Assembly (NCBI RefSeq): GCF_000685015.1
Contig: NZ_BAYA01000027.1
Coordinates: 1-64,000 of the forward strand
Source: Paraburkholderia bannensis NBRC 103871
GTDB taxonomy: Bacteria > Pseudomonadota > Gammaproteobacteria > Burkholderiales > Burkholderiaceae
DNA: 64,000 nt
Direction: 5' to 3'
Shown one piece after another: positions 37,725 through 46,421 of this stretch (position 1 is its first letter; every line of letters begins with the position of its first letter). A program made the translations under genes and the position numbers. A model generated the notes under the pieces. It worked only from the letters and a program-made list of their open reading frames with translations. It ran no database searches and was not told the origin of the DNA.

Positions 37725-38611
37725 GCGATGTGCATGACGACGACGCGGCCCGGCGCGCCCGCATCCTGATCGATCCCGTTGAGCTTGCCGCAAGCCTTGG
37801 CGCGCCAGGACTGGTGGTGCTCGATGCGCAGGTGGAACTGCCTTCGCCGCGCTTCGACGGCGACTATCGGGTCGCGAGCGGTTACGACGGCTGGCTCGAA
37901 CAACGCGTGCCCGGCTCGCGTCACGCCGACCTGAGCGCAGCATTGAGCGCGCCGCACGAGGCGCTCTCATTCATGCGGCCCGCGCCGGCGGACCTGGCGC
38001 GCGCGCTGGCGGCGCTTGGGGTTGGCGCGGTGTCGCGTGTCGTGGTCTACGACCGCAGCGATGGTTTCTGGGCCGCGCGGCTCTGGTGGATGCTGCGCTG
38101 GATCGGCGTCGAAGCGAGGGTGCTCGACGGCGGCTGGCGCGCGTGGCGCGACGCGAATCTGCCGGTGGAACGCGGCCCGGCACCCGCCGTGGAGCCTGCC
38201 GATGTCATCGAGGTGCGCGAGCGTCCTGGCATGTGGGCCGACCGAGCCGACGTCGAAGCGATCGTCGCAGGCGATCAGTCCGCCACGCTCGTCTGCGCGC
38301 TTTCGGCGGATCTGTTCGCGGGCAGGGCGGCAAGCCGCTACGCGCGGCGCGGACATATTCCCGGCAGCGTGAACCTGCCTGCGCGCACGCTGCTCGATTC
38401 GACGGGGCGTTACGCAGCCACGCCGATGCTGCGCGAAGCGCTCGGCACGCTGGCGGCGGGCGCGAAGGTCTGCGTCTACTGTGGCGGCGGAATTTCCGCT
38501 GCGGTGGATGCGCTCGCGTTCACCTTGACGGGGCACGACGACGTATCGATCTACGACGGTTCCTTGCAGGAATGGGCCGCCGATCCCGCACTGCCGCTCG
38601 TGAGCGCGTAA
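37721..38611 (+). CDS. Two-domain rhodanese (sulfurtransferase)
   Basis: 296 residues with two rhodanese domains, like thiosulfate/3-mercaptopyruvate sulfurtransferases (SseA). The N-terminal inactive domain contains YDGWLEQRVPGSRHADLS, and the C-terminal domain has RRGHIPGSVNLP and the active-site loop CVYCGGGISAA, with the second Cys as catalytic nucleophile. Start overlaps the kinase stop by 4 nt. Sulfur delivery could connect with thiazole formation in thiamine biosynthesis, or with the YeeE/YedE genes 300 bp further on. This is context only. Confidence 0.88.
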   Translation: MSDVHDDDAARRARILIDPVELAASLGAPGLVVLDAQVELPSPRFDGDYRVASGYDGWLEQRVPGSRHADLSAALSAPHEALSFMRPAPADLARALAALGVGAVSRVVVYDRSDGFWAARLWWMLRWIGVEARVLDGGWRAWRDANLPVERGPAPAVEPADVIEVRERPGMWADRADVEAIVAGDQSATLVCALSADLFAGRAASRYARRGHIPGSVNLPARTLLDSTGRYAATPMLREALGTLAAGAKVCVYCGGGISAAVDALAFTLTGHDDVSIYDGSLQEWAADPALPLVSA

Positions 38612-38714
38612 AGCCTGCGTCGATCAAGCTGCTAAGCATCGTAGAAATGCTTGTTTGGCGGCGGCCCGGGCGATGACTAGATTGGACGATATGCCATCCC
38701 GCGAGGATATCGTC

Positions 38715-38900
38715 ATGTCCCAACTCATCGCCCAGCGCCTCTGGAGTGTCTTCAAGCGCGACCGTAGCCACGCCGAACCGGCCCATCCCGACGCCCACGA
38801 ACAGGCCGAGCGCGCCGCGCTCTACGCGAGCCACGGCTATTTCCACTCCAGCTTCACGCCGCTGCTCTTTCCCTTTGTGCCGGAGATCCCGCTTGAGTAA
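38715..38900 (+). CDS. Small hypothetical protein
   Basis: 61 residues from the ATG at 38715 (MSQLIAQRLWSVFKRD), preceded by gaggatat as a possible ribosome site. The protein is His/Ala-rich in the middle and ends with an aromatic-Pro stretch (PLLFPFVPEIPLE). No signal peptide. It is not recognised, and an upstream in-frame start is possible. Convergent with the YeeE pair. Confidence 0.4.
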   Translation: MSQLIAQRLWSVFKRDRSHAEPAHPDAHEQAERAALYASHGYFHSSFTPLLFPFVPEIPLE

Positions 38901-38918
38901 GGGTGACGATGGCGACGC

Positions 38919-39338
38919 CTATCGCGCGCTCGTCCATCGATACACCCACCATCCGGCCATCATCGAAGGCAGGAAGTAGAGCGCCTCGATATTCGGCTGC
39001 GCGAGCAGCGCAATGGCCGGGCCGGGGCAATAGCCCGCTGCGCCCCAGCCGATCCCGAAGATCGCCGCGCCCGCGATCAGCTTGCCGTCGATGGCCGTGG
39101 CGCTCGGCAGCGCAAAGCGCTCGTCCAGCACGGGCTTCCTGCGGCGCAGGATGAAATGAAACGCGAGGGTCGCCACCGTCACCGCGCCGCCCAGCACGAA
39201 CAGCAGGCTGCCGTCCCACGCGCCGCTCACATCGAGAAAACCCAGTACCTTTTGCGGGCGCGTCATGCCCGACAGCGCCAGGCCGCCGCCGAAGAGGAGG
39301 CCGCACGCAAAGCTCGTCAGCAGTTTCAGGGCGTTCAT
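38919..39338 (-). CDS. YeeE/YedE-family transporter, half 2
   Basis: 139 residues with four membrane segments. It has LLTSFACGLLFGGGLALSGM at the start, TRPQKVLGFLDV, and the signature GYCPGPA. This is one half of a split YeeE/YedE transporter, a family that includes bacterial thiosulfate importers (TsuA). It overlaps the other half by 4 nt. A rhodanese gene nearby on the other strand fits sulfur metabolism. Confidence 0.85.
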   Translation of the reverse strand: MNALKLLTSFACGLLFGGGLALSGMTRPQKVLGFLDVSGAWDGSLLFVLGGAVTVATLAFHFILRRRKPVLDERFALPSATAIDGKLIAGAAIFGIGWGAAGYCPGPAIALLAQPNIEALYFLPSMMAGWWVYRWTSAR

Positions 39339-39781
39339 TGCAGTCCGAGTACGTGGCGCACGAAGAAGGTCGTGACGATTGCGGTGAGGAGAAACACAGC
39401 CGTGGCGAGCGCCGAGCGGCGTGAGAGGCGCGCCAGCCCGCACACGCCGTGTCCGCTCGTGCAGCCGTGCGCGAGCGCGGTGCCGTAGCCGGTCGCGAGG
39501 CCCGCGAAGATCAAAAGTGCTGGCGGAAAACCCGTGCGAGCGTGCGGCGCGAGATCGGCATGACCGAGCGAGCGGGCGAGCGCGTAGCAGGCCGCTGCGC
39601 CCGCAATCAGGCCGAGCAGGAATGCGGCGCGCCAGGCGGCGTCGCGGCGCTCGCCCCAGATCAACTGCCGCGCGATGCCGCTGATGCCCGCGATCCTGCC
39701 GTTGAGCCAGAGCAGCAGGGCAGCGGACAGCCCGATCAGCAGGCCGCCTGCGAGGGCGCTATAGGGGGTGAAGTGAGTCAT
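39335..39781 (-). CDS. YeeE/YedE-family transporter, half 1
   Basis: 148 residues with four membrane segments and the family signature AHGCTSGHGVCGLARLS carrying two conserved cysteines, plus NGRIAGISGI near the N-terminus. The two adjoining halves together match a full-length YeeE. Start at 39781 (MTHFTPYSAL) is taken over an upstream ATG because of alignment with the first membrane segment. A LysR gene starts 257 bp away in the opposite direction and may control the pair. Confidence 0.85.
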   Translation of the reverse strand: MTHFTPYSALAGGLLIGLSAALLLWLNGRIAGISGIARQLIWGERRDAAWRAAFLLGLIAGAAACYALARSLGHADLAPHARTGFPPALLIFAGLATGYGTALAHGCTSGHGVCGLARLSRRSALATAVFLLTAIVTTFFVRHVLGLQ

Positions 39782-40038
39782 GGCGATATAGGGAGGACTG
39801 CGCGAACGCGAATGATACGGCACGCCGCGGCGCGCCAGTTCGATTGGCGGCGTCGGTCATCGCCTTCATGTTTCCGGCGTTCGTCGGTTCCGCAAGCGTT
39901 GCAGCGTGACATCGAGACTGGCGCGGCCGCGACTGGATTGCAAGAGATTGAAGTCGAGGATATCGAGATTGAGCGCACAAAATTCAACACGTAAAATCGC
40001 GTGAAAAAATGCTGGAAGCAGTTGGAAGAAAGAACGAC

Positions 40039-40914
40039 ATGAACTGGGATGACGCAAGGGTATTTCTGGCGGTGCATCGATCCGGCACGCTGCGCGAGGC
40101 CGCCGCCAGACTGGAAGTCGATCAGGCTACGGTGGGTCGCAGGCTTGCGGCGCTAGAAAAAGCGCTCGGCGCAAAGCTCTTTCTCAAGACATCGACGGGT
40201 TTCGTGGCCACGCCAATCGGCGAGGAATCGATAGCCGCGGCAGAGGCCATGGAGCACGCGGCCAGCGAATTCGAGCGCCGCGCGCAGGGCGCCGACGACC
40301 GCCTCGAAGGCGAAGTGCGTGTGACCACCACGGATTCGCTCGCCGTCGATTTCGTGTTGCCTGCACTGCGACGGTTGCGGGTGCAACATCCTGCGATCCG
40401 GGTGGTCTTGAGTACGTCGATCCAGGTATTGAATCTCGCGCGGCGCGACGCCGATCTCGCGATTCGAACGGTGCGCCCCGAAAATCCCGATCTCGTGTGC
40501 CGCAAGCTGGCGGAATGGGAGGTCGGTCTGTTCGCGAGCCGCGAATATCTCGCTGCACGCGGCGAACCCGAACGCGGCAAAGCGTTCGACGGCCACGACC
40601 TCGTGATGTATCAGCCTTCGATCACGCGCAACCAGGATGCGTCCATTTGCGGGGAGCCGACGACCAACGGGCGCGTCGTCGCCGAGGTCAGTTCGAGTCT
40701 CATGCTGGCGACCTCCGTGCGTGCGGGCATTGGCATTGGCGAATTGCCTGTTTATATGGCCAGGACGGATGAAACGCTCGTGCGCGTCTGGCCTGATCAA
40801 TCGCGCGCGCGTCCTTATCAGGTGTGGCTCGTGCTGCACGGCGACCTGAATCGCGCCGCGCGGGTGCGCGCGGCAATCGATGCGATTGACGAGTCCTTCG
40901 AGCGATTGCGCTAG
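40039..40914 (+). CDS. LysR-family transcriptional regulator
   Basis: 291 residues. The N-terminal HTH reads DARVFLAVHRSGTLREAAARLEVDQATVGRRLAALEKALG, and the effector domain has VRVTTTDSLAVDFVLPALRRL, ADLAIRT, and AGIGIGELP. This is a single-DNA-contact subgroup often regulating nearby transport genes. Start ATG at 40039 is chosen because the upstream ATG adds residues outside the HTH. Divergent from the YeeE/YedE pair, its best candidate target. Confidence 0.88.
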   Translation: MNWDDARVFLAVHRSGTLREAAARLEVDQATVGRRLAALEKALGAKLFLKTSTGFVATPIGEESIAAAEAMEHAASEFERRAQGADDRLEGEVRVTTTDSLAVDFVLPALRRLRVQHPAIRVVLSTSIQVLNLARRDADLAIRTVRPENPDLVCRKLAEWEVGLFASREYLAARGEPERGKAFDGHDLVMYQPSITRNQDASICGEPTTNGRVVAEVSSSLMLATSVRAGIGIGELPVYMARTDETLVRVWPDQSRARPYQVWLVLHGDLNRAARVRAAIDAIDESFERLR

Positions 40915-40963
40915 GGTGTCATTGACGTAAGCAAGGCGCGCGGGTGCATTGCCCGCGCAGCGA

Positions 40964-42169
40964 TCAGCGCCAGGCGCCCTTGCGGAGCATCAACGTGCGC
41001 CGCGCGGCGTACCAGCGCGGCACGATCGCGAGCGCAGCGACCAGCGCGCAGCATGGCACGCCGATCGCCAGCACATGGCTGCCGGTGCCCAGCAGGCCGC
41101 TTGCTGCGGCCGCCGCGAGCGAAGCGCTGCCGATCTGGAAGAAGCCCACCAGCCCGGAAGCCGTCGCCGCCCGTCCGTGTTCGCTTGCGATCGCACCCGA
41201 AACCGCAAGCGACAGGGAAGAACCGTTCGAGAGGCTCACGAGGAACATGGGCAGCACGATCGTGAAGACGTGCGCCATGTCCCAATACTGGAATACGATG
41301 AAAGCAATTGCGCCCGCAACGAAACACGCGACCCCGACTACGACAATCGAATCGTACGAGACCCGGTCAAGCAGGCGGCGCGAGACCAGATTGGCGGAGA
41401 TGATGCCGAACGTGAGCGGCAGATACAGCCAGCCGCTTTGCTGCTCGGACAGGCCAAATCCCGAGAAGATGAACGGCGACTGCGTCAGGTAAATGAACCA
41501 GGCGCAATAGATCGCGCAGACCACGAGCGTGTAACGCACGAATGCGCGGTCGCGCAGGACGTCGGCGAAACCCGCGAAGGGATTCATGAGTTGGTGCGAT
41601 GCGCTGGCCACGCGCGTCTCCTTGAGGCGTGCCAGCACCAGGCAGAAGGCGAGCAGGCCGAACGCGGCGACGAACAGAAAATCGCTGCGCCAGCCGAACC
41701 ACGCGGCCAGGTTGCCGCCAATCGCAGGCGCCAGCGCGGGCGAGAGCGAGACCAGCGGATAGACGACGCTATATACCTTCGCGGAACTCTTCTTGTCGCA
41801 GGTATCGGCGATGATCGCGCGGCCGATCACGAGGCCCGAGGCGGCGCCAAGCGCTTCAAGCATGCGCCACGCCAGAAAGCTGGTGAACCCGTTGGCGCTT
41901 GCGCAGCCAAGCGAGCCCAGGACATACAGCAAGATCCCGGCAGAGAGCACCGGTTTGCGTCCCCAGCGATCGGAAAGCGGGCCGTAGAACAATTGCGCGC
42001 AGGCCAGCGCAATCAGATAAGCGGAAACCGTTTGCGGCATTTGCCAGGCGCCGACGGCAAATTGATGCGCCATGGCGGGCATGGCCGGGAGGTAGACATC
42101 GGAGGCGATGAGGCCGAAGGCGCTCAACATGGAAACGACGAGGATCAGTGAAAAGTTCGACATTCGCAT
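40964..42169 (-). CDS. Bcr/CflA-family multidrug MFS exporter
   Basis: About 401 residues, twelve membrane segments. Typical Bcr/CflA signatures: LSAFGLIASDVYLPAMPAM in TM1, QLFYGPLSDRWGRKPVL after TM2, LGAASGLVIGRAIIAD in TM4 and PLVSLSPALAPAIGG in TM5. These proton antiporters export bicyclomycin, sulfonamides and similar compounds. The start is uncertain; ATG 42169 or 42163 fits the first membrane segment, while ATG 42238 adds a basic leader. Convergent with the LysR gene. Confidence 0.85.
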   Translation of the reverse strand: MRMSNFSLILVVSMLSAFGLIASDVYLPAMPAMAHQFAVGAWQMPQTVSAYLIALACAQLFYGPLSDRWGRKPVLSAGILLYVLGSLGCASANGFTSFLAWRMLEALGAASGLVIGRAIIADTCDKKSSAKVYSVVYPLVSLSPALAPAIGGNLAAWFGWRSDFLFVAAFGLLAFCLVLARLKETRVASASHQLMNPFAGFADVLRDRAFVRYTLVVCAIYCAWFIYLTQSPFIFSGFGLSEQQSGWLYLPLTFGIISANLVSRRLLDRVSYDSIVVVGVACFVAGAIAFIVFQYWDMAHVFTIVLPMFLVSLSNGSSLSLAVSGAIASEHGRAATASGLVGFFQIGSASLAAAAASGLLGTGSHVLAIGVPCCALVAALAIVPRWYAARRTLMLRKGAWR

Positions 42170-42306
42170 AGCGGGGATGGTGAGCGACGCGCCGATGGTA
42201 AGCCGCGTGCGCCGCGTTGCGAATGCGTGAAACTGCATGGCAGTCGTGCGTTTTTGCAATTCAGGTTCGCACGTGTCGATTGCCGCTGTGCATGCGGCGG
42301 TTCGCG

Positions 42307-42978
42307 TCAGTCTCCGCCATCCGGCCTGGCGAATCCCGGCTGACCGACCTGGCTGGGCATTTGCGGTACGCGCCTGAATAGCGACGTGTCGTAGCCCATC
42401 GAGTCGAGTCGCGCCAGCAGGGCGCGATATTGCTCGTCGTCGATCTGGGGTTGACGCGCGAAAATCCAGCCGAGCTTTTTGCCCGGATAGCCGAGGAGGG
42501 TGTAGTGGTAATCGGGATCGACATACAACGTAAGCTGCGTCACGTGGATCGGCCAGAAGAGTCGCACGCTCCACTCGCCGCCGTCGCTGCCCGGTTTGAC
42601 GGTATCGAGAAACTGGTAGCGCCGCTCAGGTTCAGCGAATCCGCCTTTACGTCCGACGAAAACGTCGTCGATACGACCGTCGGCGCGCAGCGTCCATTCC
42701 GCGCGGCTTGCGACGAAGCCGCGCTCGGCGAAGTACGGGATATTCGCGATCACGTACCATCGGCCCATGTAGCGCGGCAGGTCTACCGGCACGCTCTGTA
42801 GCGGCAGCGCGGCGCGCGGATTGGGGTTCGGCGTTCCGCTCGTGCATGCGGCCAGGGTCAGGCAGGCGGTCACGTATAGCAGTCGGGCCAGCGCTGCAGC
42901 GCACCGTTTTCGCGCTCGCCCGAGATGGGAAAGCGCGCCTGGCACACGGGCGGCAAGGGCGCAGAGCGCGTCGATCAT
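42307..42978 (-). CDS. Lipocalin outer-membrane lipoprotein (Blc-like)
   Basis: About 223 residues. The first part contains a basic leader and the lipobox-type LTLAACTSG (Cys lipidation site), which makes it a lipoprotein. The lipocalin core begins with LPRYMGRWYVIANIPYF (G-x-W motif), then YQFLDTVKPGS and FWPIHVTQLTLYVDPDYHYTLLG. Blc-like lipocalins bind lysophospholipids in the envelope. The ATG at 42978 is preferred; a longer start at 42999 is possible. The leader before the lipobox is unusually long, so the true start may be closer to it. Confidence 0.85.
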   Translation of the reverse strand: MIDALCALAARVPGALSHLGRARKRCAAALARLLYVTACLTLAACTSGTPNPNPRAALPLQSVPVDLPRYMGRWYVIANIPYFAERGFVASRAEWTLRADGRIDDVFVGRKGGFAEPERRYQFLDTVKPGSDGGEWSVRLFWPIHVTQLTLYVDPDYHYTLLGYPGKKLGWIFARQPQIDDEQYRALLARLDSMGYDTSLFRRVPQMPSQVGQPGFARPDGGD

Positions 42979-43241
42979 GCTGGCAATCTCCGTGCACACG
43001 CGTGCATTTCCGTGTGCGTTCGCGTTACGAAGTTCTCCTTGTTCTGGTCATATACGAAGGAACAGGCTAAGCGGATTTCTGGGGCCAGGGACGCGTTATT
43101 CGAATGATTCATCTAGCACATTCGTCGCTGAAGTGTTGGCTGTAGCGATTTAGCGTAGTTGCAGCAAGTCCTGGCGGCGATTACCGTCCTTTTACGCCGT
43201 CGATCATGAACGGCGACACGCTAAAACCTGAGAGACCTACA

Positions 43242-43547
43242 ATGACCGATCAGTTTGTTTCCCGCCGCAACGGCGGTGAGCGAACGCGCGTATGCAGCCT
43301 TCCATGCGGGGAAGTTCTCGTCGATATCCGCTATGGCGACGGCGTGACCAGACTCAGCGATCTCGACCACGTACAAACGCCTGGCGAAATCGGAATCGTC
43401 GTGCTCGATTCAATTGAGCGCGTCGCCGAACAGCTTCGCGCACAGAGCGAAAAGCTCAATAGCGGCGATGCGCTGATCGTGTTCGTGGCAAACGAAGCGC
43501 TGTATTCGGCGGCTGTGGATATGCTGAAAATTGGGGCTGGCGCGTAG
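43242..43547 (+). CDS. Hypothetical protein
   Basis: 101 residues (MTDQFVSRRNGG), soluble, no signal peptide. A beta-rich first half (VCSLPCGEVLVDIRYGDG) is followed by VVLDSIERVAEQLRAQSEKLNSGDALIVFVANEALYSAAVDMLKIG. I do not recognise it. The ATG at 43242 has gagagacc nearby. An upstream in-frame ATG at 43206 cannot be excluded. Confidence 0.45.
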   Translation: MTDQFVSRRNGGERTRVCSLPCGEVLVDIRYGDGVTRLSDLDHVQTPGEIGIVVLDSIERVAEQLRAQSEKLNSGDALIVFVANEALYSAAVDMLKIGAGA

Positions 43548-43753
43548 CTGCGCGGGAGCGCCAGGGCATCGGTGGTTCGCCCCTGATCGACACGTCGCGC
43601 CAGCATGCGCGTCAGTCAGGGCTGGAACCGGACATTTCTAAAGAGCCGCAACATTCAAAACTGCGATAATTAAGATTATGTTAAATGGTGCGCTATGAGG
43701 CTGGCAGGTATCGCGGTACTCATATCGCGATGTGATCTGCCCGGCGCAGAATT

Positions 43754-44653
43754 TTAACCGCCCAGATACTCAGATGCAGTCAAAACAGAGGCCGCAAAAA
43801 CGACAGCCTTACTGGCGCTGCACACCACGCTAACATTCATCTTCCCGTCGTGATCGAATCGCAGTTTTGTCACCGCATCATCATGACAAAAATAATACGG
43901 CCATATCCCTTGGGCGCCGGCTTCGATGATCCGGATCTGGTCGGCCTTGCTGAATATTGCGGTCGATGAATATTGCAGACTGACACCGGAGGCGATGCAA
44001 AGGCCGCCCACTAATCGCTGCATATTGCCATTTGCGCCGAATGTCGTCTCCCAGGTGATCGGCGAGTCGGGATTCCACGGAAGTCCAGACTTCCTGGCAT
44101 AAGCTAGCGAAAGCGCAGACGATACATACCAATCTGACGACGGCGTGGGTGCGAAGAAAACCGAATGCGCCAACTTGAACTGTCCCGAGACATCGCCAGA
44201 CGCGAACAGGTCACTCGGACTGCTTGCGGGCAAGCTGTCTGTCCACAGACCCCAGAATGGCGGATCGGGAACTTCGTCGTTGGAGAAGTCAAAGCTGACA
44301 GACGGGGCCGCCTGAAGTTGCTTGCTCAGGGCCGCCGTTCCAGCACTCCATGCTGCAGGTTTGGTGCCCCATGCGCTCAGGCGTTGTTTCGCAGACTTGA
44401 TCGGATCAAGCGGGTTGGTTCCCGCGATGAGCGAATTGATTAAAGCAGAATAGGCGTCAAAAAACGTCTCGCGGCCAGTCGGCGCAAAAACGGGCGATCG
44501 TGCGGGAAGGACATCCAGGTACGACCATAGATCGTTATCGTCGTCGCTCAATACGGCGGCCGGCTGCAGCACCTGCCCTCGTGCTGAATCGATACCGATC
44601 GAGGTAAATTCAGCCCTTGAAAATGCTTGCTGCAAATCGACGAACGACGTCAT
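43754..44653 (-). CDS. Unknown protein, C-terminal domain shared with the 44779 gene
   Basis: 299 residues, ATG at 44653 with gggggaa upstream as ribosome site. The first 220 residues are soluble-looking and rich in Trp/Ser/Pro (FDFSNDEVPDPPFWGLWTDS), unknown to me. The last about 75 residues (QIRIIEAGAQGIWPYYF, then FDHDGKMNVSV and a hydrophobic end VVFAASVLTASEYLGG) are clearly homologous to the 95-residue product of the next upstream gene. Base composition is more A/T-rich than neighbours. It lies downstream of the LodB/LodA/ferritin-like unit in the same direction. Not a family I can name. Confidence 0.55.
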   Translation of the reverse strand: MTSFVDLQQAFSRAEFTSIGIDSARGQVLQPAAVLSDDDNDLWSYLDVLPARSPVFAPTGRETFFDAYSALINSLIAGTNPLDPIKSAKQRLSAWGTKPAAWSAGTAALSKQLQAAPSVSFDFSNDEVPDPPFWGLWTDSLPASSPSDLFASGDVSGQFKLAHSVFFAPTPSSDWYVSSALSLAYARKSGLPWNPDSPITWETTFGANGNMQRLVGGLCIASGVSLQYSSTAIFSKADQIRIIEAGAQGIWPYYFCHDDAVTKLRFDHDGKMNVSVVCSASKAVVFAASVLTASEYLGG

Positions 44654-44778
44654 GATTTCCCCCTTTTTTAAATTGCAGACAATTCGTGTGCGCAATTCGA
44701 ATGGGACACCGAGGCTGCGAAACGCCCTCCTTGACCGATAAGGAAGGCGTTTTTCAGGGAACGCTCAGCGTGTTGATA

Positions 44779-45066
44779 TCAACCGTAAAACTGGCGGGTC
44801 AACAGCTTCGAAGCTTGCTCCTCGTGACCGAGGTACGCGGCAGCCGCGAGCACGATACAACCGATGACCACGGGAACATTGGCCTTGCTCGTGATGTTCA
44901 CCGTCATCCGTCCATCCTTGTCAAATGCCGCACTGGTGCTCGAACCGCCCGAGCCCCCGGAACAATAGAACGGCCACAGCCCGCTGCCCTGATTGTGCTG
45001 GATCTGACTTTGCTCCGACTCGCTGTACTGCGCAGCGGAGACGACTGTGATGAAAGGGAACTGCAA
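44779..45066 (-). CDS. Small Gly-rich protein with C-terminal hydrophobic segment
   Basis: 95 residues. It contains SQIQHNQGSGLWPFYCSGGSGG, then FDKDGRMTVNITSKANVPVVI and a hydrophobic stretch GCIVLAAAAYLG. It matches the C-terminal domain of the larger neighbour at 43754 (QG/W-P-F/Y-Y/C, FDxDGxMxV, hydrophobic tail ending YLG). No signal peptide, which suggests a membrane-active or tail-anchored protein. Function unknown. 280 bp after the lodB-like gene and 125 bp before the related gene, all leftward. Confidence 0.55.
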   Translation of the reverse strand: MQFPFITVVSAAQYSESEQSQIQHNQGSGLWPFYCSGGSGGSSTSAAFDKDGRMTVNITSKANVPVVIGCIVLAAAAYLGHEEQASKLLTRQFYG

Positions 45067-45347
45067 ATGACAAAGTAGTCCGCATCTATCCGGGCAAGCC
45101 TGGATATTCGCCTTAACCGGTGAGGCGTAGACGCGCCGTTACAGGGCGATCTACTCTCGAACTGACGGTCTCCTTTTTTTGACTCGCACTCATCCCATTG
45201 CGTCGTCAATTTTTTGAACTCTAACGCTCGTGCATCGATATTCGGCACCTATCTTTGTAAACAGGCGATCTGTTTCGGAATCCATATTATTTAATGCCCG
45301 GCAGACTCAGGCTCGCCTCACAGAAGATCGGCAAAAGTCACTTATTG

Positions 45348-46421
45348 TCAAACGCGGCGGCGGCTCCAGAACGCTCGATCTGCCCAGCGTAATTCGGATG
45401 CATAGTGATGCTGGCGTTCCGCCACGAATCGCCTGAAAGCGGTGTCGGCAAGCGCCGCATAGTCGCGAGCGCTTTCGCTGCGCCCGTCCAGCATGTCCCT
45501 GACGACGGGGGCCGCATTCAGCCCGTCGCGCAGTGCGCCTGCGATCCCAGACGAGGTTAGCGGATCGAGCGCCATCAACGCATCGCCGACCGCGAGCCAC
45601 CCCGCTCCCCCAGCGCGATCGACGCAGCCGCTATGCGCCGCGAAAGCATGCACCTGCAACGGCGCGTGAGGCAGCGGCACATGCTGCCGCAGCATGCGCG
45701 TCGCACGCCACGATGCGGCGTAGGCGTCAAATGCATGGAGTCCATGGGTTCGCGCAAGATCGGCATCGGTCATCAGCGCCACGAGCGTGCGGCCGTCCGG
45801 CAGTTCGAGCGCATACCACCATCCCAGCTCGCATGATTCGACCAGCGAATAGCCAGCGAGATCAGCGCTCGCGCCCGCGTGCACGACCAGCGCGACGAGC
45901 TTGTCGAGTTGACGCCGCCTGCCGCCAAATCGGGTCGCCAGTGGCGCGCGTCGTCCCGCCGCGTCGATCACGATGCGCGCGTGCAGTTCGCGCCCGTCAC
46001 GCAGGCCCAGGCACCAGCCGCCGCGATGTGCTCGAAGGGTATCGATGCCGCCGCACGCGTGGATCGTCACGCCGCGCGCCTGGACGCACGCGCGCAGTTG
46101 CTGGTCGAACATCGTGCGATCGAGATGCCAGCCATGGGCGATGCCACGCAGCATGAATGGCTCGCGGCGCGCTGTCTCGCCGCCCCATAACGACAGATTG
46201 CCGTGATACGGACGATGCACCCGCCAGTCGATCGCCTGCGCCGCGCCCAGTTGATCGAGCAGCCTTCGCGTATCGGGAGCGGCCGATTCACCGACCGAAA
46301 ACGCGCGCGTGAGCGGCCGCTCGACCATGGTGACGCTGCAATCGCCGACCAGCGCGAGTGCCGTCGCGCAGCCGGCGGGCCCTGCTCCCACCACCAGCAC
46401 ATCGCAGACCTCAACGGTCAT
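45348..46421 (-). CDS. LodB-like FAD-dependent monooxygenase (quinoprotein maturase)
   Basis: 357 residues of the halogenase/geranylgeranyl-reductase-type flavoprotein group: VLVVGAGPAGCATALAL (GxGxxG FAD site), a mid motif DAAGRRAPLA, and GDALMALDPLTSSGIAGAL near the C-terminus. LodB proteins are needed to form the cysteine-tryptophylquinone cofactor of LodA. The start overlaps the LodA-like gene by 11 nt, and the LodA-LodB order is the family's usual one. Probably cytosolic. Confidence 0.82.
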   Translation of the reverse strand: MTVEVCDVLVVGAGPAGCATALALVGDCSVTMVERPLTRAFSVGESAAPDTRRLLDQLGAAQAIDWRVHRPYHGNLSLWGGETARREPFMLRGIAHGWHLDRTMFDQQLRACVQARGVTIHACGGIDTLRAHRGGWCLGLRDGRELHARIVIDAAGRRAPLATRFGGRRRQLDKLVALVVHAGASADLAGYSLVESCELGWWYALELPDGRTLVALMTDADLARTHGLHAFDAYAASWRATRMLRQHVPLPHAPLQVHAFAAHSGCVDRAGGAGWLAVGDALMALDPLTSSGIAGALRDGLNAAPVVRDMLDGRSESARDYAALADTAFRRFVAERQHHYASELRWADRAFWSRRRV

